A stretch of DNA of 45,886 nucleotides from Phycisphaerales bacterium (GCA_025361735.1 JANYKD010000436.1:1-45886), one strand, 5' to 3'. Numbered from the stretch's first letter, positions 1 through 8,695 are shown. The notes: a model not told the origin generated them from the sequence alone. Translations and numbers: made by a program.

Positions 1-1164
1 CACCAGCGCCAGCCCGATGCCGCTGCCTTCCTTCTTGCTCGTCTGGAACGGTTTGAACAGCCGCTCCAGCATTTCGGGCGGAATCCCCGGCCCGGTGTCG
101 GTAACCGAGATAATCCCAAACCCCGCATCCTTCCTGATGCCTACCGTAATTCTTCCTCCGTGCCCCATTGCCTGCTGGGCATTGAGCACGAGATTCATCA
201 GGATTTGCCTCAAGGCATGTTGATCGCACGACACCACGACATCCGACCCGGCCGGCAGGACCAGTTCGGTCTGCTCGCTCTTGAGCAGCGCCTCCATGAC
301 CGTTCGCAGGCCCGCTGCAGCTTCCAGCAGCGACACAGCCTCCGCGTGAAATGCCTGCGCCTTCTCGTGTGCGAGGTAATCCTGCACCAGCCGCTGAATC
401 CGCTCCAGTTCCGAGTCGATGGTGTCGGCCGTCGCCCCGACACGCTCGGAATCGCCCGCGTTCTTGCGTAACGAGTGCAGTTGAAACCGCAACGCTTGCA
501 GCGGATTGCGTATCTCGTGGGCGAGCACCGCCGCCGTCAGGCCGCGCTCGGCCAGCAGTCCCATCTGTTCCATTTCGGCCCGCTCGCGCTGCCGGGCGGC
601 CGATCCCCACATGTGAAACGCCAGCGCCCCGGCCAGCCCCAGGATCAGCGTCGCCGACGCGGTCTGCACCCCGACGCGCCACATCAGCTTGCCCTCGGTC
701 TGCCAGAATCTGCTCCACAAAGCTGGTCGTGAGAGCTCGATGTAGACGTGTGCATACACGCGATCCGGCGGCGCGCCGACATTGTACAGATAGCGATAGC
801 TGTTTGGATCGGCGGCGATCATTCTCAAGGCCGCCTCCGCCGATTCCGGGAGCTGCGTGGTGCTCTGTCGCACATAGGACCGCGGAGCGGCATCCCCTTT
901 GATCCAGATGCGCCACGCCGTGACCGTTGAGTCCTTAAGCAATTCCTCGTAGAGCGGAATCAGGATCTGCGGGTTCCGCATGTTTTCCGCCAGGCGCAGG
1001 TGTGTCTGAATCCGGTCGGCCAGCAGGCGGGCCTGCTCGTTGACGTCCCGTTCGTAGGCCGCCAGCATGATCCAGAATGTCCACGGGACCGTCAGTGCCG
1101 CAGCCAGCAAGATCATGCCGGCCGCGGCCCACCACTGTCGCGGAATGCCCAGGATGCGTTTCAT
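1..1164 (-). CDS. Membrane sensor histidine kinase (C-terminus beyond window)
   Basis: The gene starts at 1164 and is still open at base 1, giving 388 visible residues. Residues about 10-33 form a first membrane helix. A roughly 130-residue extracytoplasmic sensor region follows, then a second helix at about 165-186. The HisKA box HEIRNPLQA places the phospho-accepting histidine at H216. The ATPase domain shows an N-box (NLVLNAQQAMGHGG), a G1 box (DTGPGIPPE) and the G2 start GSGIGLALV at the edge, so only the last part of the domain is missing. The ATG overlaps the stop codon of the upstream receiver gene as ATGA, which indicates translational coupling and a cognate pair. The sensed signal cannot be read from the sequence. 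Confidence 0.93.
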   Translation of the reverse strand, partial: MKRILGIPRQWWAAAGMILLAAALTVPWTFWIMLAAYERDVNEQARLLADRIQTHLRLAENMRNPQILIPLYEELLKDSTVTAWRIWIKGDAAPRSYVRQSTTQLPESAEAALRMIAADPNSYRYLYNVGAPPDRVYAHVYIELSRPALWSRFWQTEGKLMWRVGVQTASATLILGLAGALAFHMWGSAARQRERAEMEQMGLLAERGLTAAVLAHEIRNPLQALRFQLHSLRKNAGDSERVGATADTIDSELERIQRLVQDYLAHEKAQAFHAEAVSLLEAAAGLRTVMEALLKSEQTELVLPAGSDVVVSCDQHALRQILMNLVLNAQQAMGHGGRITVGIRKDAGFGIISVTDTGPGIPPEMLERLFKPFQTSKKEGSGIGLALV

Positions 1165-1592
1165 TCAGGGACCGTGCGAAGCCCGGCCATCATAGCAGAT
1201 TGGCGGCTTTCTTCAGCCTTGACTATCTGCATAAGTTTCAGCGGATCGACCGGCTTGTTCATCCAGCCCGCCAGCACCCCGCCTGCATGCGCCGGACGAA
1301 GATGCGGCAAGTCGAACGCCGTCATCACGATGACCCGGCAGCGGTCCCCGTTCGACACAACCTTGTTCAGCAGTTCCAGCCCGCTTCCATCCGGCAGGTT
1401 CAGGTCCAACAGGCACAGCCACGGCCGGTGCTCACCGAGCAATTCAAGGCCTTTCTTCAACGTGTCGGCAGTCACCGTCTGGTAGCCATGATCCACGAGA
1501 AACTGCTTCAGGCACTTGCAGAGCGACGTGTTATCTTCCACCAGGAGAATGTGCGAGGAGGCTGAAGGCTCGAAGTGAGACATGATTTCCAC
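1161..1592 (-). CDS. Single-domain response regulator
   Basis: This 143-residue protein is a receiver domain with no output domain. It shows the acidic pocket (LLVEDN), the phosphorylated Asp in LLDLNLPDGSG, the switch residue in MTAF and the conserved Lys in NKPVD. The reading frame opens at 1592 (MEIMSHF); the second ATG at 1583 is an equally good start and neither has a strong ribosome site. It lies directly upstream of the kinase and overlaps it by 4 bases, so the two should be co-translated. With no DNA-binding domain, it must act through a protein partner or a phosphorelay, or modulate the kinase. The function is clear at family level and the target is unknown. Confidence 0.9.
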   Translation of the reverse strand: MEIMSHFEPSASSHILLVEDNTSLCKCLKQFLVDHGYQTVTADTLKKGLELLGEHRPWLCLLDLNLPDGSGLELLNKVVSNGDRCRVIVMTAFDLPHLRPAHAGGVLAGWMNKPVDPLKLMQIVKAEESRQSAMMAGLRTVPE

Positions 1593-1676
1593 GACGCCTA
1601 CGCTAGCAAACCGCGTTCCGGACAGGAGTTGCGTAACCGACAGCGATATTACCAGCCACGGCGGGTCGCCGGCACT

Positions 1677-1717
1677 TCTTGGACCCTTGAACCCTTAAAC
1701 TCGTGAACCTCTGGACC
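1677..1717. repeat. Degenerate TTGAACCC-type word array
   Basis: About 40 bases are built from variants of the word CTTGAACCC (CTTGGACCC, TTGAACCC, TTAAACTC, GTGAACCTC, TGGACC). The stretch TAAACTCGTGAACC recurs, inverted, in the array at 40713-40768, so the arrays belong to one family. Confidence 0.65.
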
Positions 1718-2023
1718 ATCTTCAACCGGGCAGGTGTGCCAGTGTGTCACGCTCCTGTCACAGAAACCGGTGCCAAGTGAGACCGGCAGGGCATCCTACC
1801 ACAGAATTCGGGCCGGAGAATCATGACATTATCCGGCACGTAGGTTGCTCTGTCCCCAACAGAGAGAAACTGAAGCCTCGTACGTGTCGCAGATTTCAAG
1901 CAATGAACGAACTTGGTCAAGCCGGCCGGAGGTCGCATCCGAGGCCGCTAGAACAGGAGGTTGCTGGATGAATCAACTTGGGGATCCGAATTGAGTCCCC
2001 GCCCGAAAAAGTGTTCTTCCCGG

Positions 2024-2055
2024 AGAGAATCGTCCCCCACTGGGGACGATTCTCT
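2024..2055. repeat. Perfect 14-bp inverted repeat (hairpin)
   Basis: The arms AGAGAATCGTCCCC and GGGGACGATTCTCT are perfectly complementary, with the 4-base loop CACT. GTTTT follows on the plus strand, so it could act as an intrinsic terminator for plus-strand transcription. It lies only 38 bases before the ATG at 2093, so it may instead be a leader hairpin or a REP-type palindrome. Confidence 0.7.
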
Positions 2056-2092
2056 GTTTTACAACCCGCCGCCGCCCGGTATCTTTTCCCGC

Positions 2093-2500
2093 ATGGCCGG
2101 CGAACGAGATTTGCGAATCTTTCTGCGCGTCAGCGGCACCATCTCCCTGCTGGCCATCTTCGCCGTGTTCATGCCCCGGAGCATGATGGACGCGGCCGCT
2201 CGCCTGCTGGGCCTGGGCTCGATGCCTGCCACGCCAATCTTCGAGTATCTCGCCCGGTCGGAATCCGCACTTTACGCGATCATGGGCGCCATGCTCTGGG
2301 TTCTCTCCTTCGACATCCGCCGCTTCAGGCCCCTCATCGTCGCCTATGCCTGCTTCTATCTCCTGTTCGGCGTGACCATGTTCGGAATCGACTGGCGAAT
2401 CGGCCTGCCGACGTGGTGGATCGCGATCGAAGGTCCGATCGTGGTCATTCTGGGAACGGCGACGTTGGTCCTGTTGCGACGGATTGATTCTACGCGATGA
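2093..2500 (+). CDS. Small integral membrane protein, function unknown
   Basis: This 135-residue protein (MAGERDLRIF...) has four likely membrane helices: residues about 10-27 (SGTISLLAIFAVFM), 55-75 (SALYAIMGAMLWVLSF), 80-100 (PLIVAYACFYLLFGVTMFG) and 108-128 (WWIAIEGPIVVILGTATLVLL). I start it at 2093, just before the hydrophobic part; an open frame continues upstream through the palindrome but reads as non-protein. No family is recognised. It lies 72 bases upstream of the MFS transporter on the same strand, so co-transcription is possible. Confidence 0.65.
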   Translation: MAGERDLRIFLRVSGTISLLAIFAVFMPRSMMDAAARLLGLGSMPATPIFEYLARSESALYAIMGAMLWVLSFDIRRFRPLIVAYACFYLLFGVTMFGIDWRIGLPTWWIAIEGPIVVILGTATLVLLRRIDSTR

Positions 2501-2572
2501 GGTCGGGGACGTGGTCGGTGAACCGACCACGCCGCAAGGGGGGATTGGTTATTCGCCATCGGGGGTGCAATA

Positions 2573-3862
2573 ATGACTCCCATGGCCGAAGTCCTAAACT
2601 ACGAGACCCCAGCGCTGACGCCGCCCACGCCGCCCCGGTTCGCACTGCTGACGATCTTCCTGATCGTCTTCGTCGACCTCCTGGGTTTTGGCATCATCAT
2701 CCCGGCATTGCCCGTCTATGCCCTGAAGTTTCATGCCTCGCCCGTGCAGGTCGGGTTGATCTTCTCGATATTCTCGGCCTGCCAGTTCATCGCCACCCCA
2801 ATCCTCGGCGCCTGGTCCGACCGCATCGGCCGAAAACCTGTGCTGGTCCTGTCGCAATTCGGCAGTGCCATCGGGTACGTCATGCTGGGGCTGATCAACC
2901 AGGATCTCTGGGGCAGCGGAGCCCTGGCACTCATGCTGCTCTACGTCTCGCGAATCATCGACGGCGTCAGTGGCGGAAATATCTCCACTGCCCAGGCCTA
3001 CATCGCGGACATCACGACCGCCGAGAAACGCGCCAAGGGCATGGGCGTGCTCGGCGCTGCGTTCGGACTGGGTTTCACGCTGGGTCCGCCCTTGGGCGGT
3101 ATTTTCGGCGAGAAGCACATCTGGCTGCCCGCCTACCTGGCGGCCGGCGCGAGCTTCATTTCCTGCCTCATGACCCTGTTTCTGCTCCGCGAGTCCCGGG
3201 TTCACAAACCCATCGACGCCGAAGCCTGGCTGCATCCCCGCACTTTCCTGCCCGTGTTCCGCGACCCCTTGCTGCGGGCGCTGTTGCTGACATCGTTCCT
3301 GTGCATGGCCGCGTTCGTCATGATGGAGGCGTCGCTGGTCATGTTCCTGATCGACCGCTTCCATGTGACGATCCGGAAGGCCGCGTTGTACATGGGTTTC
3401 CTGGGGGTCGTGATCGTCATTGTCCAGGGCGGACTGATTCACCGCCTGAACAAGCGGTTCAACGAGTGGACGCTGGCCATCTGGGGACTGGTACTGGCGG
3501 CGGCCGGCATGCTCGGCTACGTCCAGGCCGATCTGTATCCCGTGATAATCCTGCTATTTGTGGCCGGGTTCTTCAATGCGGTCGGGCGCAGCATGTGGCA
3601 GCCGACGTTCCAATCGCTGGTGTCCAAGGCCACGCCACCGGACAAACAGGGCGTCGTCTTCGGGCTTTACTGGGGCATGTCATCGCTGGCTCGCGTGGTC
3701 GGACCAATACTCGGGACGCTGTTCTACTGGAAGAACCGCGGCCTCGGCCCATTCGCCATGGCGGCAGGGCTGCTCCTGGCGGCAGCGATGTGGACAACGG
3801 CCGTGCGTAACCACCTGCGTCGACCGACCGATGAGCCGACCATGGCTGTCGAGGCGGCCTGA
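2573..3862 (+). CDS. MFS transporter, DHA1/TetA-like
   Basis: The product is 429 residues with about 12 hydrophobic segments. After the first helix (FALLTIFLIVFVDLLGFGIIIPALP) the loop between helices 2 and 3 carries GAWSDRIGRKPVL, the classic major-facilitator motif, as in the TetA/drug-H+ antiporter group. The motif-C-like stretch GAAFGLGFTLGPPLGG lies in helix 5. A second ATG three codons in (2582) is an alternative start; GGGGG lies about 8 bases before the first. The protein should export a small molecule using the proton gradient, but the substrate cannot be inferred. The gene ends 3 bases from the convergent gene at 3866. Confidence 0.92.
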   Translation: MTPMAEVLNYETPALTPPTPPRFALLTIFLIVFVDLLGFGIIIPALPVYALKFHASPVQVGLIFSIFSACQFIATPILGAWSDRIGRKPVLVLSQFGSAIGYVMLGLINQDLWGSGALALMLLYVSRIIDGVSGGNISTAQAYIADITTAEKRAKGMGVLGAAFGLGFTLGPPLGGIFGEKHIWLPAYLAAGASFISCLMTLFLLRESRVHKPIDAEAWLHPRTFLPVFRDPLLRALLLTSFLCMAAFVMMEASLVMFLIDRFHVTIRKAALYMGFLGVVIVIVQGGLIHRLNKRFNEWTLAIWGLVLAAAGMLGYVQADLYPVIILLFVAGFFNAVGRSMWQPTFQSLVSKATPPDKQGVVFGLYWGMSSLARVVGPILGTLFYWKNRGLGPFAMAAGLLLAAAMWTTAVRNHLRRPTDEPTMAVEAA

Positions 3863-3865
3863 CGA

Positions 3866-4378
3866 TCATTCGCCCGGGAGGACCGGCGTGACGGTCGAAC
3901 CGTCGGCGCTGGTTATCGTCCGAACCTGCGCCGCCCCGGTCGGGTCCGTCGCCGGGTTCACCCACTTGTTGCTTGCCCCGGGCTTCTTCACCAGTTTCTC
4001 GCTCGCTTCCAACGGATACAACTCCGTGCGAAGCCGCTGCTTGTGTGCTGTGTCGGCGAGAATCTCTTCCTTCTTCTGCCTGCCGACGTCCGTGTACTTC
4101 TCCATATAGCCGACGAACGGCTTGCCTTTGCCGGCGCGGAAGACAAATGCGAGCACGGCGTCGCGGCCGTCGTGCTTGAACGGAGCGACCTTGCCGTAGG
4201 TATCCGGGAAGTAGGATGCTCCGTCATCGTCGGTGTAGAACTGCTTCAGATCGCCCTGCACGATCGGGCGCGCGGGCCACAATAGCCAGACCACCCATAT
4301 CAGGGTCACGGCAATAAGGCCGACGGCAACACCGGTCGCCGCACGCGGATTCTCGTTAAGTGTTTCTCGAATTCCCAC
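3866..4378 (-). CDS. Membrane-anchored protein, function unknown
   Basis: I start this 170-residue protein at the GTG at 4378 because AGGAAGGAG lies 6 bases before it; an ATG 18 codons upstream (4432) precedes that ribosome site and would add a poor-looking leader. There is one membrane helix at about residues 14-34 (ATGVAVGLIAVTLIWVVWLLW). A roughly 130-residue soluble domain follows, presumably outside the membrane, with FYTDDDGASYFPDTYGKVAPF and a Lys/Glu-rich helix. No enzyme motif is visible and no family is recognised. It converges with the MFS gene with only 3 bases between the stops. Confidence 0.7.
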   Translation of the reverse strand: MGIRETLNENPRAATGVAVGLIAVTLIWVVWLLWPARPIVQGDLKQFYTDDDGASYFPDTYGKVAPFKHDGRDAVLAFVFRAGKGKPFVGYMEKYTDVGRQKKEEILADTAHKQRLRTELYPLEASEKLVKKPGASNKWVNPATDPTGAAQVRTITSADGSTVTPVLPGE

Positions 4379-4651
4379 AGACGACTCCTTCCTCAAACAA
4401 AACGGATTTGAACAACGATCACGGGGCGACAAGAGATTTCCGACTCGCTTGAGTGAGACGTGTCAACCACTCAGCATCAGGAATTGTAAGAGCCCAACGC
4501 CGGGACCACAAGACATCCCCACCGATTAACCTCAGGGCTGATAATGTCTGTCGCGGCGGGCAACACTGGTTTCAAGCCAGGGTAAAAAATCGGAGGGTTG
4601 ATTGCATATCTTGTGCGTCAACCTCGCTTCACTTGGAACAGGAGAGCGGGA

Positions 4652-6754
4652 ATGAACCGATGGATTTCCTTCGTCGTCGCACTCGCCGCGGTGTCCACCG
4701 CATCCGCTGCCGCACCCCCGGCTACCAGGCCGTCGCTACCCGGTGAACCTCCTCTCCGCAACAAGACCCTTGTCGCCTGGGTTTCGCCCGCCAACCTGAC
4801 TCAGCGGGGCGGGGGCGTCCTCACCATCGACGACCAGCGGGGCCGTTTCGACGCCATTGTCTTCGCCGAGCTCGCCCCGGCAAAGTGGATGGCCGGGAGC
4901 GATTTCTTCCGCCGCACGCAAAAAAATCAGAGCACGTATCCCGTCGAGACGGCCGGCAGCAGTTTCGTGCAGGTCGCCATCGTCTACCAGGATCGACTCG
5001 TCACCGTCTATCGCGATGGCCAACTGTACGCCCGGCACACGATGAGCGTCCCGCCCCAGGAATTCGGCCCGGATGCCATGGTCTTCATGGGCAAGCGACA
5101 CCAGGCGCAGAACGATAACGCCCGGTTCGCCGGCGCCATCGACGATGCCCGGGTTTACGACCGAGCCCTCAGCGGCGAACAGATCGCTGCGCTGAAGCCC
5201 AATGTGGCGTCCGACCCCAAACCCTGGGCGTGGTGGACATTCGATGATGCACAGGCCACCGAGCGCACGGGCCGGTTTGTCGAGACCCAACTCCTTGGCG
5301 GAGCCCGTGTGCTGGACGGCAAACTCCTGCTCGACGGAGCCGCCGCCACGCTGGTGGGCAGCACGGGCGTTCATGTCCCCTTCGAACCCGAAACCCCCGC
5401 AATGCCGGCCAATCCGCCCGCGACATGGCTTACCTATCACCTTGCCCACCCCGGCCCGGGGGCAGCCTATCCCGGGGACCCGAATTGCGCTTTCTTCTGG
5501 AAGGGACGTTACCACCTCCACTACATCTACAAGAACGACAGCGGCTTCGCGTTCGCCCATGTCTCCAGTGACGATCTCCTGCACTGGAAGTGGCACCCCA
5601 CGACACTCACTCCGCCCGTCACCGGCCACGGAATGTTCAGCGGCACCGGTTTCTTCACCAGGGACGGCAAACCCGCGATCATCTATCACGGCCAGGGCTC
5701 GGGACGCAACCAGGTCGCCATTGCCTTGGACGACCAACTTGAGAAATGGACGCACCCGATCGCGGTTGAACCCCGCGTCCGCCCCGATCAGGATGGCAGC
5801 AAGATCGCCAACTGGGATCCGGATGCGTGGCTCGACGGCGACACCTACTACGCCCTCTCCGGCGGCAATCCCGGCAGCGGCAAGCCGCCCACGCTCATGA
5901 AATCCCCGGACCTCAAGACCTGGGATTACCTGGGCTTGTTCATGCCGCAAGACATGCCCGATGTGCAGAAGGATGAGGATGTCTCCTGCCCGAACTTCTT
6001 CAAGATCGGGAACAAGCACATGCTCCTGTGCATCAGCCACAACAAAGGCTGCCGCTACTATCTCGGCCAATGGAAGGACGAGAAGTTTACCCCCGATTTC
6101 CACGTCCGGATGAACTGGAACCAGCGTGATTTCTTCGCCCCCGAGAGTGTCCTGACGCCGGACGGCCGCCGCATCATGTGGGCGTGGTGCGTCCTGAATG
6201 ACCCGAAACTCCAGACCGGCATCCAGTCTCTGCCTCGGGAGCTTTCTCTTCCGCCCGACGGGGTCTTGCGCATCAAGCCCACGCGCGAAATCGACACACT
6301 TCGATACGCCGAAACCATCGAACCCGACGTCACCGTGAACGCCAATACCCAATACACGCTCAAGAACATCGCCGGCGACACGCTTGAGCTCAAGCTCACG
6401 CTCAAGCCCGCCGCCTCCTCGCCGTTCGGCCTCCGGGTCTTCTGTGACAAGGAAGGCAACAACGGATTCCCGATTACCCTCGACCTCCAGGCCAAAACCC
6501 TGGCGCTCGGCACGATCAAAGCGCCGTTCGAAGCGCCGTCAGGTGAAAAGATCGAGCTGCGCATCTTCCTCGATAAGAGCATGATCGAAGTCTTCGCCAA
6601 CGACCGCCAGGCGGCCGTTGCGGCCTACCCGCACCGCGCCGAGAACCAAGTTATCACCCTGTTCTCCCAGGCGGCGGGCCTTCAGGCCAGCGGCATCCAG
6701 GCTTGGAAGATGAAGTCCGTCTACGCGCCGGCAATCGGCGGGAAAGCGAATTGA
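4652..6754 (+). CDS. Secreted GH32-like beta-fructosidase with N-terminal LamG domain
   Basis: This 700-residue protein starts at the ATG at 4652, behind GGAGAGCGGG. Residues 1-20 (MNRWISFVVALAAVSTASAA) are a signal peptide. Residues about 36-182 form a LamG/concanavalin-like domain ending in FAGAIDDARVYDRALSGEQ. The five-bladed GH32 catalytic region follows at about 260-530, then a GH32 C-terminal beta-sandwich with KIELRIFLDKSMIEVFAND. The nucleophile motif is PGDPNCAFFW (D276) and the RDP-like motif is NWDPDAW (D389). At the third motif, where GH32 enzymes normally read ECP, this protein has SCP (S445, in EDVSCPNFF). The expected role is hydrolysis of levan, inulin or sucrose outside the cytoplasm, but the altered acid position leaves activity and specificity open. 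Confidence 0.88.
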   Translation: MNRWISFVVALAAVSTASAAAPPATRPSLPGEPPLRNKTLVAWVSPANLTQRGGGVLTIDDQRGRFDAIVFAELAPAKWMAGSDFFRRTQKNQSTYPVETAGSSFVQVAIVYQDRLVTVYRDGQLYARHTMSVPPQEFGPDAMVFMGKRHQAQNDNARFAGAIDDARVYDRALSGEQIAALKPNVASDPKPWAWWTFDDAQATERTGRFVETQLLGGARVLDGKLLLDGAAATLVGSTGVHVPFEPETPAMPANPPATWLTYHLAHPGPGAAYPGDPNCAFFWKGRYHLHYIYKNDSGFAFAHVSSDDLLHWKWHPTTLTPPVTGHGMFSGTGFFTRDGKPAIIYHGQGSGRNQVAIALDDQLEKWTHPIAVEPRVRPDQDGSKIANWDPDAWLDGDTYYALSGGNPGSGKPPTLMKSPDLKTWDYLGLFMPQDMPDVQKDEDVSCPNFFKIGNKHMLLCISHNKGCRYYLGQWKDEKFTPDFHVRMNWNQRDFFAPESVLTPDGRRIMWAWCVLNDPKLQTGIQSLPRELSLPPDGVLRIKPTREIDTLRYAETIEPDVTVNANTQYTLKNIAGDTLELKLTLKPAASSPFGLRVFCDKEGNNGFPITLDLQAKTLALGTIKAPFEAPSGEKIELRIFLDKSMIEVFANDRQAAVAAYPHRAENQVITLFSQAAGLQASGIQAWKMKSVYAPAIGGKAN

Positions 6755-6769
6755 GTTGAAGACCCTCGC

Positions 6770-7103
6770 CATGCATCGACTTGACGGGTTTGTCCTCCCC
6801 GGCCACGGCATCCCGGGGATGCGGCCGATAGAAATAGAACAGCGCGTCCCTCGGTGCTGGCTGCCCGCCCGTCTTGTACCACTCAATGTAATAGCGGTTC
6901 AACTCGAGGTAGCCCGCGTGGCTCGGGCGCGATTGCACGTACGACGGAGCCCGGGCCGTGCCCGGCGGATCGACGGGGCAGATGTAACTCTCGTTGAAGT
7001 CGTTCCAGGTGACGATCTCCACCCAGTCCGGCCGATTCTCGATGATCGCTTTCCATTGCTGCGCTGATACGACACTCATATACTCCGTTGCTCGGATGCG
7101 TTG
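6770..7103 (-). pseudogene. Remnant of a GH71-like (alpha-1,3-glucanase family) protein
   Basis: An open minus-strand frame reads clearly protein-like: ATEYMSVVSAQQWKAI, then PDWVEIVTWNDFNESYI, GYLELNRYYIEWYKTG and DALFYFYRPHP. These are the hallmarks of the C-terminal part of GH71-type glycoside hydrolases, where the WND.nES segment carries active-site acids. An in-frame stop at 7104-7106 cuts it off upstream, so most of the catalytic domain is gone. After about 6785 the frame runs antisense into the GH32 gene and homology ends. It sits between two plus-strand genes with no room for a complete copy. I read it as a decayed fragment. The family assignment rests on remembered motifs. Confidence 0.6.
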
Positions 7104-7134
7104 TCACCCACACGCCGAATCCAAGGAGACGCCC

Positions 7135-8505
7135 ATGCGACGAACGCTGCTTGTGCTGGTGAGCCTGCTGTTGTCTCTGTCGTGTACCCAACAGAAGCCG
7201 GCACATGTCGTCATCGTCACCATCGACGGCTTTCCAGCAGCCATGATCGACGACCCCAAGGCACCGATCCCGACACTGCGGGAACTGGCCAAGCAGGGTG
7301 TCGTGGCCCAAGGAATGCATGTGATCGACCCGGCCATCACCTGGCCGAACCATACCACGCTCGTAACCGGCGTGCGGGCGGACAAACACTCGGTGCTGTT
7401 CAACGGCGTGCTCGTGCGTTCGGGGCCGGACAAGCCCGTGAAGATCGACCCGGCCCGCGACCAGGCCGACCTCGTGCAGGCGCCGACACTCTTCGATCTG
7501 CTGCATCGCGCCGGACTGCGAACGTCGGCCATCAACTGGCCCTGCACGCGCAACGCGCCGGGGCTGGATGACAACTTCCCCGATGTGCCCGACCAGATTG
7601 CGCACATGTCGCCCTGGCTGCGGCGCGATCTGGTCGCCGCGTCCGTGCTGACGGAGCCGACCGACCCCGCGTTCAAGCGGCTCAGCAGCGCGGCCCACGA
7701 CCAGGTGTGGACGGCGGCCGCCTGCCGGAGCATCCGCGAGCACCGGCCGAATCTCCTGCTGTTTCACCTGCTGGTCGTGGACGGCCTGCACCACAACTAC
7801 GGCGCCGGCAGTTCGGCCGGTTATGCCGGCCTGGCCCTGGCGGACAACAGCGTTCGCGAGGTCTTGCAGTCGCTGGAAGCCGCGGGGATCCGCGAGCAGA
7901 CCACGGTGTTTGTCGTGGCCGACCATGGTTTTGCTTCCGCGGACAAGCAGTTGTTCCCCAACATCCTGCTTCGCAAGGCCGGCCTGCTGACGGCCGGCCC
8001 CACCACCGTCGTGAAGGCCAAGGCCATGGCGATATCCGAAGGCGGCAGCGCCCTGGTGTATCTGACCGATCGGAGCAATGCCGTCGCGGACCGCGCCAAG
8101 CTGGTGGAAATCTTCAAGGGCCAGGAGGGCATCGACAAGATCGTCGAGCCGGCCGGCTTCCCGGCCATGGGCATTCCGCTTCCCGACAGCAACGCACAGG
8201 CCCCGGACTTGATTCTGTCGGCGGCCGATGGCTATGCCTTTTCCAACACCGCAACGGGCGAAGATTTTGTGTCACCGATCGTGATGGGCCGCCACAACGT
8301 CGGCTACCACGGCTATCTGGCCGCCAAGCCGAGCATGGATGCCCTGTTCATCGCCTCCGGCCGCGGCGTTCGCTCCGGCGCCCGCGTGGGCTTCATGCAG
8401 AACGTCAACGTCGCCCCGACCGCCGCATGGCTGCTGGGTCAGAAAATGGAGGGGACTGATGGGAAACTGATTCGGGAGATCCTCAAGGATCGCCCAGGCG
8501 ATTAG
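7135..8505 (+). CDS. Lipoprotein type I phosphodiesterase / alkaline phosphatase superfamily
   Basis: This 456-residue protein starts at 7135 with AAGGAG 6 bases upstream. The N-terminus (MRRTLLVLVSLLLSLSC) is a lipoprotein signal with the lipobox LSLSC, so Cys17 should be lipidated. Metal and catalytic positions of the nucleotide pyrophosphatase/phosphodiesterase family are present: D31 in VTIDGF, the likely threonine nucleophile T69 in ITWPNHTTLVTG, then VVDGLHHNYG, VADHGF and the C-terminal GRHNVGYHGY. Length fits the family. It probably hydrolyses a phosphodiester or phosphate monoester in the periplasm or on the outer membrane; the substrate is unknown. The frame is open upstream to 6994, but the ribosome site and lipobox fix the start. 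Confidence 0.9.
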   Translation: MRRTLLVLVSLLLSLSCTQQKPAHVVIVTIDGFPAAMIDDPKAPIPTLRELAKQGVVAQGMHVIDPAITWPNHTTLVTGVRADKHSVLFNGVLVRSGPDKPVKIDPARDQADLVQAPTLFDLLHRAGLRTSAINWPCTRNAPGLDDNFPDVPDQIAHMSPWLRRDLVAASVLTEPTDPAFKRLSSAAHDQVWTAAACRSIREHRPNLLLFHLLVVDGLHHNYGAGSSAGYAGLALADNSVREVLQSLEAAGIREQTTVFVVADHGFASADKQLFPNILLRKAGLLTAGPTTVVKAKAMAISEGGSALVYLTDRSNAVADRAKLVEIFKGQEGIDKIVEPAGFPAMGIPLPDSNAQAPDLILSAADGYAFSNTATGEDFVSPIVMGRHNVGYHGYLAAKPSMDALFIASGRGVRSGARVGFMQNVNVAPTAAWLLGQKMEGTDGKLIREILKDRPGD

Positions 8506-8562
8506 GCCTGGCGCCGAATCAAGCCAGCGTCCGCCGGGCCGGCCGCCAAAGGAGGCGAAACG

Positions 8563-8607
8563 ATGAAGACGGACTCCGACACCCGCTTCATTCGCTGGAT
8601 AGCGTGA
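8563..8607 (+). CDS. Possible 14-residue micro-ORF with a near-perfect ribosome site
   Basis: ATG at 8563 lies 7 bases after AAAGGAGG, the strongest Shine-Dalgarno match in the window. It opens a 14-codon frame (MKTDSDTRFIRWIA) that ends in TGA, 88 bases before the SUKH-like gene. It may be a leader peptide or the surviving start of a lost gene. Confidence 0.35.
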   Translation: MKTDSDTRFIRWIA

Positions 8608-8695
8608 GAAACTCAAATCTGGCTGGCCAGAACAGCAGGTATCTACCGGGGTACAAACCAACGGAGTTCCGGCTTGCAATCCGCGAGGAAACACC

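Larger units (their letters stand above)
1593..2092. other. 500-base spacer without a gene
   Basis: This is the divergent region between the regulator/kinase operon and the small membrane protein gene at 2093. It holds a TTGAACCC-type word array (1677-1717) and a perfect palindrome (2024-2055). Two short open frames here (about 60-75 codons, opposite strands, overlapping each other) have no ribosome site or protein-like composition and are not called. Confidence 0.6.

Noticed and set aside
1744-1971. Small open frames on both strands in the 1593-2092 spacer
   Set aside because: They overlap each other on opposite strands, lack ribosome sites and have no protein-like hydrophobic pattern.
4736-6352. 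538-codon minus-strand open frame opposite the GH32-like gene
   Set aside because: It is a shadow frame caused by GC-rich third positions. It has no ribosome site, low-complexity acidic/Gly-rich composition, and lies wholly antisense to a gene with recognised motifs.
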